DNA of 64,000 nt, taken from Stachybotrys elegans (Eukaryota; Ascomycota; Sordariomycetes; Hypocreales; Stachybotryaceae). Position numbers and translations under genes: made by a program. The notes under the pieces were generated by a model that saw nothing but the letters and a program-made list of their open reading frames with translations, was not told where the DNA came from and did not search any database. This document shows, piece after piece, positions 34,101 to 46,078 of this stretch. The DNA lies in contig JAGPNK010000010.1 of NCBI GenBank assembly GCA_020746835.1, positions 558,001 through 622,000 on the forward strand. Reading direction: 5' to 3'. Numbering within the stretch: position 1 is the first letter of the stretch; every line of letters begins with the position of its first letter.

Positions 34101-34629
34101 ATGCCATCGGTAGCGAGGACAGCAATGCCCAGTGCCAGCAAGGACGTGCTGGTCACGCATACCGGGGCGAACTGAGGCCTCTGCACAGCGACAAAACCAA
34201 CTCCAACACCAAATCGTAGAAAGACGGCTCCCTGGAGGATGAGTGTCGTGGCCGTGTTGCTTCCAGGGGTAACTAGAGACCAGGCTAGGTGCTGTTCGAG
34301 GCTGACGCGAGCGAGCTGATCGAAGAAGGCGGCGATGGCGACGGCAATCTGGCATGAAGCGTTGGAATTCGTATTGACGAGAGTGGCTACAAATGCCGTG
34401 GCCGCCCAGAGAGAGGCAGATATTAAGAAAACTGCGAGGACCAGCCTCGATCCGTCGCGGAGGATGGCTGAGCCATTGTTTCTGGTCCAGACGATGGCAG
34501 CGCCAGCGGCTGCGGTCAAGGCGATGCCACTATAGACGGTCAGTTTGCATTGTGTACGAGACGGCTTGCTGGGGGGGCTCACAAGACAAAGGCGGCACTC
34601 ATGGCCTGGCTGTTGATGATTTCAGACAT
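28128..34629 (-). CDS. Giant 7-TM membrane protein with disordered LW-repeat tail and UIM-like motifs
   Basis: CDS is complement(join(28128..33814, 33865..33952, 34001..34529, 34583..34629)), 2116 residues, with introns of 50, 48 and 53 bp. I do not recognise a named family. Residues ~8-225 contain seven hydrophobic segments separated by short loops. Examples are AAFVFGIALTAAAGAAIVW, LVLAVFLISASLWAATAFV and LPAIGLLTVITALLIF, the last spanning the final intron. The remaining ~1890 residues are mostly disordered, Pro/Ser/Arg-rich and presumably cytosolic. About residues 1560-1800 carry an ~81-residue tandem repeat with LMW, GLPQPE, KSYAVEKKTIRGP and SSKPAS blocks. Near the end, three W-x-x-A-L-x-E-A-I-x-A-S motifs lie at ~1971, 2003 and 2027. 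The start MSEIINSQAM is the only one giving a complete first membrane segment. Confidence 0.8.
29264..29750 (-). repeat. ~243 bp tandem coding repeat
   Basis: DNA encoding the SSKPAS-SQSLWS block recurs with a period of ~243 bp (81 codons). Near-identical stretches start at ~29264 and ~29507, and more diverged copies lie on both sides. The copies stay in frame inside the large membrane-protein gene. Confidence 0.75.
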
Positions 34630-36806
34630 GACGACGGATCGTGAGGGCTGGCGCCAGCCAACCCAAGTGTAAAAGTAAAAGGTAAGTAAAAATAGTAGAC
34701 CCAGTCAATAGGCCTGTCTTGAGAAACAAAGAAGGAGAGTTAAGAAACGGATATTAGAAAAACGAATGTATCATGATGCCGACCTGTCACTGCGCCATCA
34801 TGTCAACGATGGATGAGGGTATTCCCAGGGCAAACCGAGCAAACATCCAAGAAGCAAGTGAAGGTTCAAGGGAAAAGAGCAGGCAAAAGATAGAGGACGA
34901 GAGCGTTCCCACTCGCCTCCCCCGGGCCCGCGACTCTATCTCTGGCCCTGGGCGCTTTGGCTTAGCACCCTGCACGGCCGTCGCGATTCCTCCTCCTATG
35001 GCAGACAGGCCCAGCAGCCAAGAGAAAGGGTAGAGGCGTTTCCGCTGGGGCCCTGGCGTCTGGGCCGGGGCGCTAGACGTACGATACCAAGCCCGCGAGG
35101 ATCCACGATGGACGCCAGGGTCTCAAACACAGAGGTGAGGGGCGGCTCCGCCGGTCGGCATGCACCGAATGCTGCTGAAGATTGGCCCCGGGCCGCGCTG
35201 TGATTGGGCCGCCGCCCACGAACTGAGCCAGGAGTCGGGACTCGACCATGTTTCACATCAAACGGCATGTGTCGGAGCGCGACCGGGGTGGGAGCGCCAG
35301 GGCGGCCTTGTTCCGACTTTTTTATGGGTTGCTGTGCCCCCAGAGGACTAGCCACCTGACCAGCATTTGGATTTCAGGTAGGTTGGACTGGAGGGCGCTG
35401 TCGTTCCTTTTTTTTCTTAGCTGTACGTAATTTTTGACAGATTGACGGACAGGCCATGGTGTTGCATCGCATGGGTCCAGGATGCGCCTTCCCTTGCTGA
35501 TCTCCGCGACTAGTAGTGCTTTCCTTGCCTTTTCCCTTCCCTCTCCTGCTACTTCTGCAACCTTACCCGGGACTGAGACCGGGTGCTGGGCTGGGGAGGG
35601 TTGCATTCATCGCATGCATCTCCCTTTACAGAAGGAACCACGACCGACGAACCGTTGGATTGGCTTAGCATGCGTGTCACGAAATCGAGGGGTCCGGCAC
35701 GTCATACCGAGATGCACACAACCTGGTCTGAGACGGTGAAGAATAATCAGATGAGTGAGCTGTCACTGTCACTGCCACTGCCATTGCCACTGCCGCCGCC
35801 GCCGCCGCCGCCGTCGTCGTTTGTCGCCTTTGGAAGTTCCAGTCATGCTGAGCGAGTCATATGGCATTGCATGGCCTCTGCTCTGTCTCGTCGTCACGCC
35901 CAGGCCATGTGCAATTTTTAGCAGAACAACTTGGCTGGTCAACGCTGCGGCGAAGCAGCCAAACAATCCGCTCCACATTCAGGTCGCTCGCCCTCCCAAG
36001 GCAATTAACCAAATAGGTAGAGCGGTTAAGCTTCGAGTGAGCAGCTTGGCATCTTGCTCGGTCGCCCGTGGAAATATGCGCGTCTCGCTTGCTCAACCAG
36101 GTGCCATTATATAGGCTTCATCTCATCAACACCATCCCAACCCATTTCATCCATAGCCAGGACTTGTGATGATAATAAAGTTGTCATGCGGCGTGCCCGT
36201 CCCGGCAACGGTAGTCTTCGCTTAGTTCTCAACTGTGCATATTATTGGAAAAGAAGGTCTGAGTACGCGCATCTGCCACAAGCCGTGTTTCAACCCAGGC
36301 TGAGAGCCCGCCATATAGAGCGTGTGTAATAGCCGGTTACGTGGAACATTTTGGTTCCGTGGCATCAAACTCTGTATCCGACCAAAGGTCAGACAGACTG
36401 GTTCGTCCTATTACTAGAGCTATTAAAGTTATTATGCTCTCATCAGTGCGCTTCGGGGGTACTATAGCTGCCTGGGACGCTATCCCGACATGTAACGGTC
36501 AGATGCTGCCATTTCACGCTGGTCTTCTGCAAGTCTTGCAAGACCCATACAATTGGGCGTGCAGGTCCATTTGTGGCAATTCCGTCGGCTGCATGCAGCA
36601 AGCACTTAGCCCAAGCCCGTGTCTGCATGTCAGCCACGGACTCCGTCTAGGGTAACTGTTTGCGAGTCATACTAGTAAAGGGCGTGATCAACAGAAGCCA
36701 ATAGTCCTACGAACTTGTATAAGAAGACGCATCTACGAATAATAATGTGATATTCACCCTCTGGCCTGATACAGTCAAGTAATACCAAGTTTTCGTTGCT
36801 GCCAGT
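34630..36806. other. Gene-poor interval with trinucleotide repeats
   Basis: This 2.2 kb lies between two divergent genes. The open frames here have no family motifs, and several are shaped by the GCC/CACTGC repeat at 35761-35822. No gene is supported. Confidence 0.55.
35761..35822. repeat. CACTGC/GCC simple repeat
   Basis: A (CACTGC)-like run passes into GCC repeats and then TCG repeats. Confidence 0.8.
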
Positions 36807-37634
36807 ATGCCTCATCACACTCTTCAATATCCCAAAAACGCCGCTAATACCGTCCGTCGAATTGGCGAGAGGGGTATGTCATGACCTGTCTCCTACTGAT
36901 AAACCATCCAATAACCAAGTATAGGAAATTATGAACTGGAAAAAATTCATGGAATCGTCAACTCGAGTCTCCTCCTCCATGTATCCTTCAATCCCCCGGA
37001 CTCGCCCTTCCCGGTCACCCTCCCCATGATCGGCCAGATGGGCGCCTTTTCCCGCCCCAGCGCCGATATTGGAGACCCCATGGACCTGTACATCCACGGC
37101 TACGTTTCCTCTCGTATCATGAACCTCACCCGCAACGGTGTTGAGGAGGGCATGCCCGTGTGCGTCGCCGCCTCCCACGTCGATGGCATCGTCCTCGCCC
37201 TGTCCGCCTTCTCCCACAGCTACAACTACCGCTCCGCCGTGCTCTTCGGCTACGCCACGCTCGTCGAGGACGACGCCGAAAAGGATTACGCCATGGAGCT
37301 CATCACCAACAGTGTCGTCCCGGACCGCTGGAGCCATACCCGCCTTCCGCCGAGGAAGTCGGAGATGCAGAGCACCAGTATCCTCAAGGTCAAGATTACG
37401 TCGGGCAGTGCCAAGATCAGGGCCGAAGGCGCCCACGATGACAAGCATGACATGGAGAACAAGGAAACTGTGAGCAGCATCTGGACGGGAGTCCTGCCTA
37501 TCCACCAGACTATCGGCGAAGCCATCCCAAGTTCCTACAACGCTGTGGAACTGCCAACGCATATCTCGCAGTTTACCAGCGACTTCAACGCCGAGGGCAA
37601 GGCGTATAGTACGGACGTGGCCAAGAAGCCTTGA
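36807..37634 (+). CDS. FMN-binding split-barrel protein (pyridoxamine 5'-phosphate oxidase-like)
   Basis: CDS is join(36807..36873, 36925..37634), 258 residues, with one 51 bp intron. Splicing restores the family's N-terminal block: RRIGERGNYELEKIHGIVN, then SSLLLHVSFNP. Further blocks are PVTLPMIGQM, LYIHGYVSSR, VCVAASHVDGIVLALSAFSHSYNYRSAVLFGYA and VPDRWSHTRLPP. This matches the flavin-nucleotide-binding pyridoxamine-oxidase-like superfamily (NimA-like split barrel). The members are small oxidoreductases of largely unknown substrate. The start fits the invariant YPKNAANTVRRIGERG opening. It is convergent with the next gene, only 114 bp apart. Confidence 0.87.
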
Positions 37635-37748
37635 GAATGTACATAGGTTTCTATAATCTATATTTTGAAGATATGCAAGCATTTATAGATTAGCAGTACG
37701 TAGCCGCCCATAAGACACCGCTCTTGGAAGAAGATATACCGAAACTCG

Positions 37749-39619
37749 CTACCACATCTCCCAGATCTTGCTGGGAACCACAATCCTCATGATATCCCAG
37801 TGACCCAGCGCACTCGTAACATGCCACTGCGTAAGCTTATCCGTCTCATTCTTCCTCATGATACCCCACTCCTCGTCCACTGCCAGCAGCTCCTCGACAT
37901 CGACTTCGTGCTTGGGCTCGAGGAATGCCCTCCTGCCCTGCGTACCAAGATAGTCGGCCTCAATGGCAGGACGGAACGTCAGGGGCTTCTCCGTCTTTCG
38001 GCAGAAGATGACCGTGTTGATGAAGTCCTGCCCGTCTTCCTTGGCGCGCGTCTCGTCGGGCGCAGCCTCCCGGAAGATGCGGCACGTGGGGAAGATCTGG
38101 AGAATGGTGCGGATAACCACTCTCGGTGCCGGAAGCTGGAAGTCACCGGCATAGTTCTACAAGTGGTCAATAACGAGGAGCGGAAGATTTTGGGCCTCTC
38201 TTCTTTCTTACAATAGCAATGACGCCCTCGGGCTTCAGGAGGGCATTGAGACCCTGCAGGAACTCGAGTGTGAAGAGGTCGACTGGCTCAGCGCCTCCAG
38301 TAAAGACATCGTGAACAATGTAGTCGTACGACTCGGGAGCTGCCTTGGCGAGCTCGGCAGTATAGCTGACGGCGTCCTGCAGGACGGGCGGGTTGTTCTC
38401 CTTGTGACCAAAGTACTTGACGGCAAACTCGTGTACGACCGGGTCAATCTCCACCACTGTGGTGTTGATGCCGTGCTCAACAAAGGCGGTCGGAGTAGTG
38501 CCAATTCCGAGACCACTGCGGGCTGTCAGTACGACCACGACTTCATATCCCTCCTTGCTCGCTCAAGACTTACATGTTTAGGGCTTGCGCATCCTTGTCC
38601 GCAATGGCGACTTCCGTCTCCACGAGGCGCACAGCCTCCAGCATGAGAAAGACGCCGTACACGGGCTCCTTGACGGGAATCCTCTTTCCATGGACCATGA
38701 CCCAGTCGCCGCCCAGCAGGCTGTGGTCGCAGCGCAGGACACGCCACCCGGCCTCCTGGCTCTCAATCACGGAGATGTATCCCGTCAGCGACTCCTGCCG
38801 ATCCAAGAGGGTGAAGTTCTGCGCCGCCATGGTCTCATTCAGCGCAGCCGTGGACCAGGACGTCTGCACATGGGTGTTGAGGAACGAGGTGTGGAACAGG
38901 GCGGGCAGCACGAGGAAGAGGAACTTGGAGGGGGAGAAGATGGCGTACGAAGCGCCCAGCAGAATCTCCATGCCGAGCCTCGTGTAGATGAAGGCCTGGC
39001 CGACGTAGATGCCCAGGTGTCGTGCCACTGTCGACTCCATCAGCTTGAACACACCCCAGGAGCCGATGCCGGGCGCCGCCTCGGCAATGAAGTTGGGAAG
39101 CATCGACAGGTGAGCCTGCTCGAGGTAGTCGGCCACGCAGGCAGCGGACAGAGCTGCAAGGGGAAACAGCGTGACACCCTCAGTCACGGCGGGACCCCAT
39201 TTGGGACCCAGCGCATCGGAGAATTGGTAGAGAAAGTACTGGATGAATGGGATGTAGATGGCAACAATGGGCAGCAGATTCTCCGTCCGGAGGGGCAGCT
39301 TCTGCCGCAAGAACAGGTTGCCCGACCATCCCACAAAGCAGCCGACCATGAGGATCTTGGAGTGATATATGGACGAGGGGATGGACCCGTAGACGGGCGA
39401 CAGCGCCAGCTGCGACACGTTGGCGTAGATGCCCAGCAGACTCAGCAGAACCAGCGACTTGACGTAGACGAGGACCTGATCCGTGGCATGGCGGCCCCAG
39501 GTGTCCTCCTTGGCCTTTGCGGCCAGATCCTTGAGCTCCTTCTCGAACCGTTGAGGGGTGAAGCCCTCGGGTGCACCGGCGCCGCCCTTGGTCTTGGATG
39601 GTCGCTTGTTGGCGGGCAT
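37749..39619 (-). CDS. Membrane-anchored spermidine-synthase-fold methyltransferase-like protein
   Basis: CDS is complement(join(37749..38156, 38212..38515, 38574..39619)), 585 residues, with introns of 55 and 58 bp. The N-terminal ~300 residues are rich in hydrophobic helices (SLVLLSLLGIYANVSQLAL, TLFPLAALSAACVA, FLFLVLPALFHTSFL). The C-terminal half has a Rossmann nucleotide-binding motif (GLGIGTTPTAF), VVEIDPVVHEFAVKYFG and YDYIVHDVFTGGAEPVDL. It therefore has the spermine/spermidine synthase fold. The catalytic Asp-rich motif of true spermidine synthases (DSSDP type) is replaced by HDVFTGG. A different aminopropyl acceptor, or loss of that activity, is likely. The start MPANKRPSKTK was chosen over one 31 codons upstream, which would add a separate hydrophobic stretch. 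Confidence 0.85.
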
Positions 39620-40353
39620 TGTGACCACTAGTAGTAGTAGATGAGAAAAAAAGAAAGGGAGAAGAATATGTATGTATGGACAAGCAAAGTAAGATGATAA
39701 GTAACAAGGCAAGCAAGGCGCAATTCAAACACACGGATTCACTGCCGACTTCCACTGACCAGCATGTGCGAAGCTTCTCTGCAATGTCCTTTTGTATGTA
39801 CAGTAGGGAGGATGGGACAGTTGCATGTTTCTTTCTCCCATCTTGCCATGTGTTTCGATGGATGAAATGAGCACTTAAAGTGGGTCAGGAGGCTTTGGCT
39901 CCGTTGGTCAATTCCACGCCCCTGACCTGACACCAGCGCCAGCGGCTTGGGTGGCGGTGCGCTCGTCCGTCCGTCCCCTTCGGGTCAGCCACAGGTGGCA
40001 GATTTACAGAGCAACTGCTAACCTACACACGATGCATATCCAGTAACGCAACAATGAAAATGAAATGAAATGGAATAAAATGAAATAAAGTCACTACCCA
40101 GCTAAACCCTATGCGGCTTTCCAGTGTGCTGAATGGAATATCCAAAGCCCCTGGTATCAGTCTATATCCAGATGAGTCCTTCCCAAGTTCATAAACAGTT
40201 GCGTCGAGGCGCCATTGTAGGCAACAAACAATAATCATCAACGTCCGTTTTCATCCAAATATCCATCATCATCATCAAATCGCTTCACTTCGACAACATG
40301 CCTTGAACATTCCGTCATTATTCATCTCACCCCTGGGCCCCGTCATTGTCGCA
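39620..40353. other. Intergenic region
   Basis: This 734 bp lies between the spermidine-synthase-like gene's promoter and the TamA-like gene's 3' end. It contains short AATG/AAAT and CATCAT repeats near 40048-40085 and 40260-40280. No gene was seen. Confidence 0.55.
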
Positions 40354-42772
40354 TCAATCCTCCATGTCATCATCACTCGAGTAGTCGGCGCTCTGCGGAC
40401 TCTGGATCCCGCTGACATCGGCGCTCGGAAAGCTGCTGTAGTTATCCAAGATGCTACCGGGACCCGAGAATGACCCCGGCCCGGACAAGGCAAGCTCCGC
40501 CTGGCTGCCGTTCCGGCTCATAGACGGCTTCTCCGGTAGCTGCTTCAGCAGCCCTGTTGAAATGTCCAGCATCGTCATGGCAAACTCGGTCAGCCCTTTG
40601 CTTTCGCCCGGCTTGGAGCTCACCGACAGAGTCCACCTATACTCGCCCAGCCGCCTGCGATACCACTCGGCTTCCTCGCGGCCCGGGGATGTTGCCCACA
40701 GCAGCGAGCCAAAGGTGCCGATGAGGGCAAAGTTTGTCTTGGAGGCAAAGTACCAGAAGGCCCGCAGGTGATTCGGTGTCAGGCGGTTGACAAAGTCCAT
40801 GGCTGAGATGAGGCGGGCTTTGGCCGCGCTGCGACATATCTGCTGCACATATGCATCCACCGAGGACGTCTCCGAAGATAGCGATCTGATGATACGCCTG
40901 TGGAGCGTAATCTCAGCGGCAAAATACGCCAGGTGGAGGTAGCCGACGCTCGATAGCCTGCTACTCGACGGGTTCGACGGGTAGGAAGAATCTATCCTGA
41001 TGTTGGTCGGGAGTCCTCCATACCAGTCCTTGAGCTTGAGCTGGATAGGCTTTGCGAGCGATAAGATCAAGTGCGTGCCCTGGGAGCCTGCATTGGCGAC
41101 AGTTCGGTTCGCCTGTAGAGTATAGAATGTGTCGAGAATTTCGGCCAGAATCTCCGACAGCTGCACGACCCGCATGAAGAGCAGCCGTCCCTTCTCAATC
41201 TCCATCTTCTCCTCCTCATCGTCCTCCTCATCCCACTCGACGTCGGGAAAGTCGTTGGTCGTCAGGGGTAGAACACCCCAGTTGGAGGAGACTAAATGTG
41301 ACGGCCTGCCGTGAACCAGCGCGCCCCACTTGTCCTGCATATACAACGCCCATGCCAGCCTCTTTCTCAGGCCCTTCTCCCATTGGGGGATCTTCCAGCC
41401 GGTGCAGTCAAGGTGCAGGCCGAGCTCCTGGGCAATGGCCACCAGCTGGGCGGTCGGAGCCCATTGATCGCCCTCGGGCCTCTGGGACAGCAGGAGCCCT
41501 GCCTGGACGGTGGACAGCTTGGGTCTGTACATGGCATCCGCCAGGGTCGTGCGGACGAGGCTCTCGAGCTCCTTCACGTTGGGACGGGGCAAGTGGTACA
41601 GCTCCTCGGAGTGATCCCACCAGTTGATGGCGAGAATGTAGACAGCGGCTAGGATCGGGGGAGAAAACTCCCTGTAGGATCGTTCGTACTTTTCGAGGAA
41701 CACATGCTTCTGGATGATGGGGAAGGACGGATGAACGACCCTGAAGTATAGATCAATGAGCTGCCGGCCATGGGGGGCGACGATGGATTCTATGGCATCC
41801 GAGTCCTTGATGATGTGGTCATGGCCTGGCGTGTTGAAGTCGGGGAGCATTAGGAAGGTATCCTGGCTGCTGACTTTGCGCAGAGTACCGCGGGAGAGGA
41901 GGCTCTCGTCATGTGGGTCGAAGGAGGATAGGTTGATCAGAGACGGCTCGAAGTCTGTCGTGGGACCGATGTACTGGCTATATCGATCGGACTGGAGGCC
42001 CAGCGTCCTCTTCAACAGGGTGGGGCCACCGACGTTGGCCATCTCTTCCAAGAAGGAGCTACTAGCAGCTGTACTCGAGACGCTGGACGCTGTGTGCCGG
42101 GCTCTCGAGGATATGACTGGCGAACTATAAGGCGAATCACGTGTCAGGAGCCAAGCAGCCTCATGTAGGTGGACTAATGCCAGATGATGGAGACGGACAG
42201 TCTGGGGAGAGAGGAGCTTCCAAAGGCGTGCAGTGCATTTGTGCCTCTGAGCGTGTAATAGACATTGTGTGAGGGAGGGGTCACGTCGAGGTGCAGAAGC
42301 GAGCCCATCTTTTGTCTGGCAACAGACAATTCCGCGGGGGCGGACCCACGAAAAGGGGACGGGACATCGGTGATAGGATCGCCCCCGGAACAAGAGCAGG
42401 GAGAAATGGAAACAAAACTGACCTTCGTTTCACAGAACCATTCCTCAGGTAGTCGCCGTTGAGTTTCCGCTTGCGGGAGGGCGAGGAGGAGGAGAGAAGG
42501 GAGCAGTCGGTACCCGTAGCCTGGCAGCGGATGCAGCTATCTTCGTCGTCGCTGACGGTACACCTCAGCCCTGCAAGACGGCATGACTGGCAGGGCGAGG
42601 TCGAGAAGGCACTGGTGGATAGCGAATCGGTCGAACCATGAACACGCATGCTGCCTGGACCAACCTCGAATCTGGGAAAGCTATCTTGGCGGCCACTGGC
42701 CCGCTCGAACCGGGGGGGTTTCGGGGCGATTGCGATGGGAGCCGTCCGCTGGACGGAGCTTTGATATGCCAT
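40354..42772 (-). CDS. tamA: Zn(II)2Cys6 transcription factor, TamA/Dal81-like
   Basis: CDS is complement(join(40354..42124, 42423..42772)), 706 residues, with one 298 bp intron (GTCAGT..TATAG). The zinc cluster has Cys61, 64, 71, 80, 83 and 90, with spacing C-x2-C-x6-C-x8-C-x2-C-x6-C, followed by a basic KRKR stretch. The rest is a fungal-specific transcription factor middle domain: LIDLYFRVVHPSFPIIQKH, RPKLSTVQAGLLLSQR and LAWALYMQDKWGALVHGRPSH. The last block plus NDFPD and the acidic run match the TamA/Dal81 group, co-activators of nitrogen-source genes. The superfamily is sure and the orthology moderate. Exon 2's frame stays open through most of the intron with its own ATG at 42393. A form lacking the zinc cluster is thus conceivable. 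Confidence 0.85.
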
Positions 42773-45700
42773 GATGGTGGTGCGGCAAGGTGTAGTAGAT
42801 ATGGGATCTCTCTTCTTCCCGGTCCAGGTCTGTGGGGCCACGGATCCCGAGCCAGCAGCAATCCCGTGCAAGAACACACGACGATGACTACAAGTGCCAG
42901 GTAGCGTAGAAGGGCCTTATCTCCCCCCAGCTTGGCTCTGGCTGCTGCTGTCTGTCACTGTCTGTTGTGAACGGGGGTGTGTGTAAATCGAAGAGATAAG
43001 CGACAGCCCAAAAGCCCCACGCCACCGCGAGGTCAAGCAGGATACACCTGGTCGAAGGTGGAGGGCAGGCAGGATACACGGCAAAGCAAGCAGGTAATGC
43101 TGACGATGGCCGAGCTTGCAGCGCAGTGCAGTAGCAGGGCGAACCTGGGGTGCAGCAGTGTTGCGGGCGCAGAGGGAGGATCCTCGGGCGGGTGATAAGG
43201 AAACGAGCACGATGGCGCGTGGGATTTGGCGGGCGCAAGGCCGGTCCAGATGCAGCAAGATAAGGAGCCTTGCAACCGAATGGGGAGAGCCGGAAGGGAG
43301 ACGCCTCTCGTTTGGAGGGGGGGACAAGTTGTATGTGTGTGTGTGTGTGTCTGTGTATTCAGGTGCGATTGGAATGCGAGTAACGCAGCCAGCCAGCGTC
43401 CGAGGATGGGGACGTCAGGTAACGATGAATAGAATAATCAGATAGGCCGAGCTTATCAGGGCCATTGGAGATGGGGAGGGACGAGGATACGGGGGGTGGG
43501 CGGATGATGCCTCGCCTTTGCCGATCGTGCAGAGTAGCTGGTACGATTTGAGGTTCAGGATTCTTATCTGGAGGTTGAGACTGGATCCTGCTTTTCTTCC
43601 CCCCCAACGAACAAGGACCACAAGAAGGTTTCCCTGAGTGGTAAGAAAAACAAATGACTCGACAAGGTAAGAGGTGATGACTCGCTCGAAGGTGGGATGG
43701 GATTGGAAATGCGGGTATAAAGGCGACCGAGTGCCCAGCTTCTTGTGCAGGCGAAAAAAAAAAGCGGTGGCCCAGACGATTGGCAAGATTGTTGACGTAG
43801 TAGGTAGGTACCTAGGTGTGCGTAGAAAGCGTGTCTAGGAAGCCTGGAATATTTGGGCGGGCGCCAGAAGATGAAGGGAACAACAAAGGCAAGAAAGAGC
43901 CGGAAGACGAGAGAGATGTGTGGGATGTGAGAGAGAGGGAATAGGCGAGGAAAGAATGAAGCAAGCAGGCATGTGCTCGCGACACCAAGGCCAGGTTGGC
44001 TAGCAGGGAAAGGAGCACGTCGGATTGATTCAAGGTTTGGCCGGAACCAGTGGTGCTTGTGGTGGAATGGAAGAAACACGCCAATGCCGTCGCCTTGATT
44101 ACACCTTTTGGGGGGGGATAATCAGGGACTTGAGATTCTTCGGACAAGCATTTCCACTTGGGCGCCGCTGGACCCTTCCGATCAACGGACAAGCACGGAG
44201 ATGGGCAGCGATAGCAATCTAGTAGTAATAATAATGTCTTGTCAGGGCCTCCAGAATATAGCCTGTAGCCACATGTGCTTGCCTGCCCGGGCTGGAGTCT
44301 GGGGAGGGATCTTACATGGTACTCCATGCTTTTTGCTGGAGGCAAATTGCATTGGTGCATCATGGGATTTGTATCTTCATTTATTGCTCTTATTTTTTTA
44401 TTATTTTTTTTGATCGTCTTCTCTTAATTCCCTGGCAACAGCCAACTCGCAAGCTGATGCCGCTGTGAATTCTAGTCCCTTCAATTCATCCCATCCCAAG
44501 TCACTGCAACCTGCGATTCAGACAATGCAGCGCATGTGCGCCTTGGACGCAAGACTGCACCTCGGCCAATGGATGGATGCGAGACCAATCAATGGTGGTG
44601 GCTCCCTTATCTATGGCACGATAGCGATAAAAAGTGTACAAGATGGAAATACATAATGGCCAAAAAATAGAGTGCCAAACAGAGACACGCACAAAAAAAA
44701 AACAGCCGACACACACCCCTCCCAGGGGATAGAATGCGGTAGTGATGTCAGAGTTACTGACAGGCCGGGTCGCTCGCCGCAGCCCATCGGCCCAGCGCTG
44801 GCGAGCGACCCGTCGCCACCCCGTAGGCTGGTCGCTATTACCAAATGGAAAAGCCCGTCATGCTGCATTGGGGCCATTCGGAGCATGGGGCTGCAGAATA
44901 TCTAACGTAATGGCGCCCGCAAATTCCCGCGCCGCCCCTTGAAAGGCAACCGCGCCTTCCACACCAAACACCAACACCAACAAACCAGCCCCAACCCCCT
45001 TCTATCTTATGGCCCACTCGAGCGCTGCGAGATGGACAAGAGCTTATCTTTGGCCCTGTTTGTCCGGCTAGTTTGTACGGAGTGCTCAGGATAATGTTAA
45101 GGCAGATGATGAATGGGCTCTGCCGTATGTCAGTCATGCCTGACCAATGCAGCCACAGCCCGTCGCCCCCACCCCTTCGAAGTCAACGTAGAAGACTGCC
45201 TGCCGGTAATTGTGGGTGTATCGAATGTATACATACACAACTTCATCAACCTTATCGCATTTATTGGACTTACGTACATTGCGGTACTAATCCACTCTAC
45301 CCTCCGAGATTGTCTCGGCTGCACTCTCTCTTTCCATCTTGCTTGCCATCTTACCCCAGAGAGACCCTTTTCGAGAAAGAAACCCCTCCCGATCGTCCGT
45401 CATTCGCTGTCTATGATTGGCTCCCCACACCCTCCCTTGCCCCAGGCTCGCTTATTCACCACTTTACCTTATCGTGGTCCCCCTCCTTCACCCTTTACCC
45501 TTCACCCCCCTCTACGGCCCATCGGTGCTTTCGTGGTCGTAGTTTTATTTCCCTCTTCCAGGAGTTATATCTGGCTCACTTTCTCCCTCCCTTGCAGCCT
45601 GCCGTGCCTGGCATGCCCCGCGGCCCGAAGTCCGCAGCCAACCATAGTATGTACGCCGACCAAGGCGGCTGGATCTATGCTGCTTTGAGCCTGGGCCACC

Positions 45701-46078
45701 GGCTTTTCCTCTCTCCGTCTCTCTCTGCCTGATCAAGCGTTCCGCAACTCGTCACGTCACACTGGCTCGGCCGCTGTCCGTCACCAATTGCGCGCTTCTG
45801 ATTGGGTCAACCTGGAACCAGCCACACCAACTCACCACACCACACATAGTTGTACAACTACACACTCACACCTTTGCACCACTAGGGTAGCATCCGTTCC
45901 CCGCATTCGGCCTAGAATGGGCGACGTGGCACGTGAGCGTGGGGGACGCTGCTTATTGTCCAGCCTTAACCAGGGCAAGTTTTGACTTCTATAATCAGTC
46001 ATGATAGCATACTAGCCGTCCATTTCATCCATGATGCTCTGCATGACCTCCCACGTCCAGGCTTCGTCCACTGGCCAC
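42773..46078. other. 3.3 kb gene-free interval
   Basis: This region lies upstream of the TamA-like gene and downstream of the GNAT gene. Open frames are numerous but overlapping, low-complexity and without motifs. It includes a (GT)n tract at 43334-43356, a TACGGAGTG element at 45076 and a pyrimidine-rich belt at ~45300-45600. Confidence 0.55.
43334..43356. repeat. (GT)n microsatellite
   Basis: About ten GT units with one interruption. Confidence 0.85.

Noticed and set aside
43564..44363. 171- and 183-codon minus-strand frames upstream of the TamA-like gene
   Set aside because: Pyrimidine-rich low-complexity translation with no recognisable domain.
45616..45732. Possible small plus-strand gene beginning MPRGPKSAANHS
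   Set aside because: The Arg/Lys/Pro start is suggestive, but no downstream exon with continuing frame or homology could be found.
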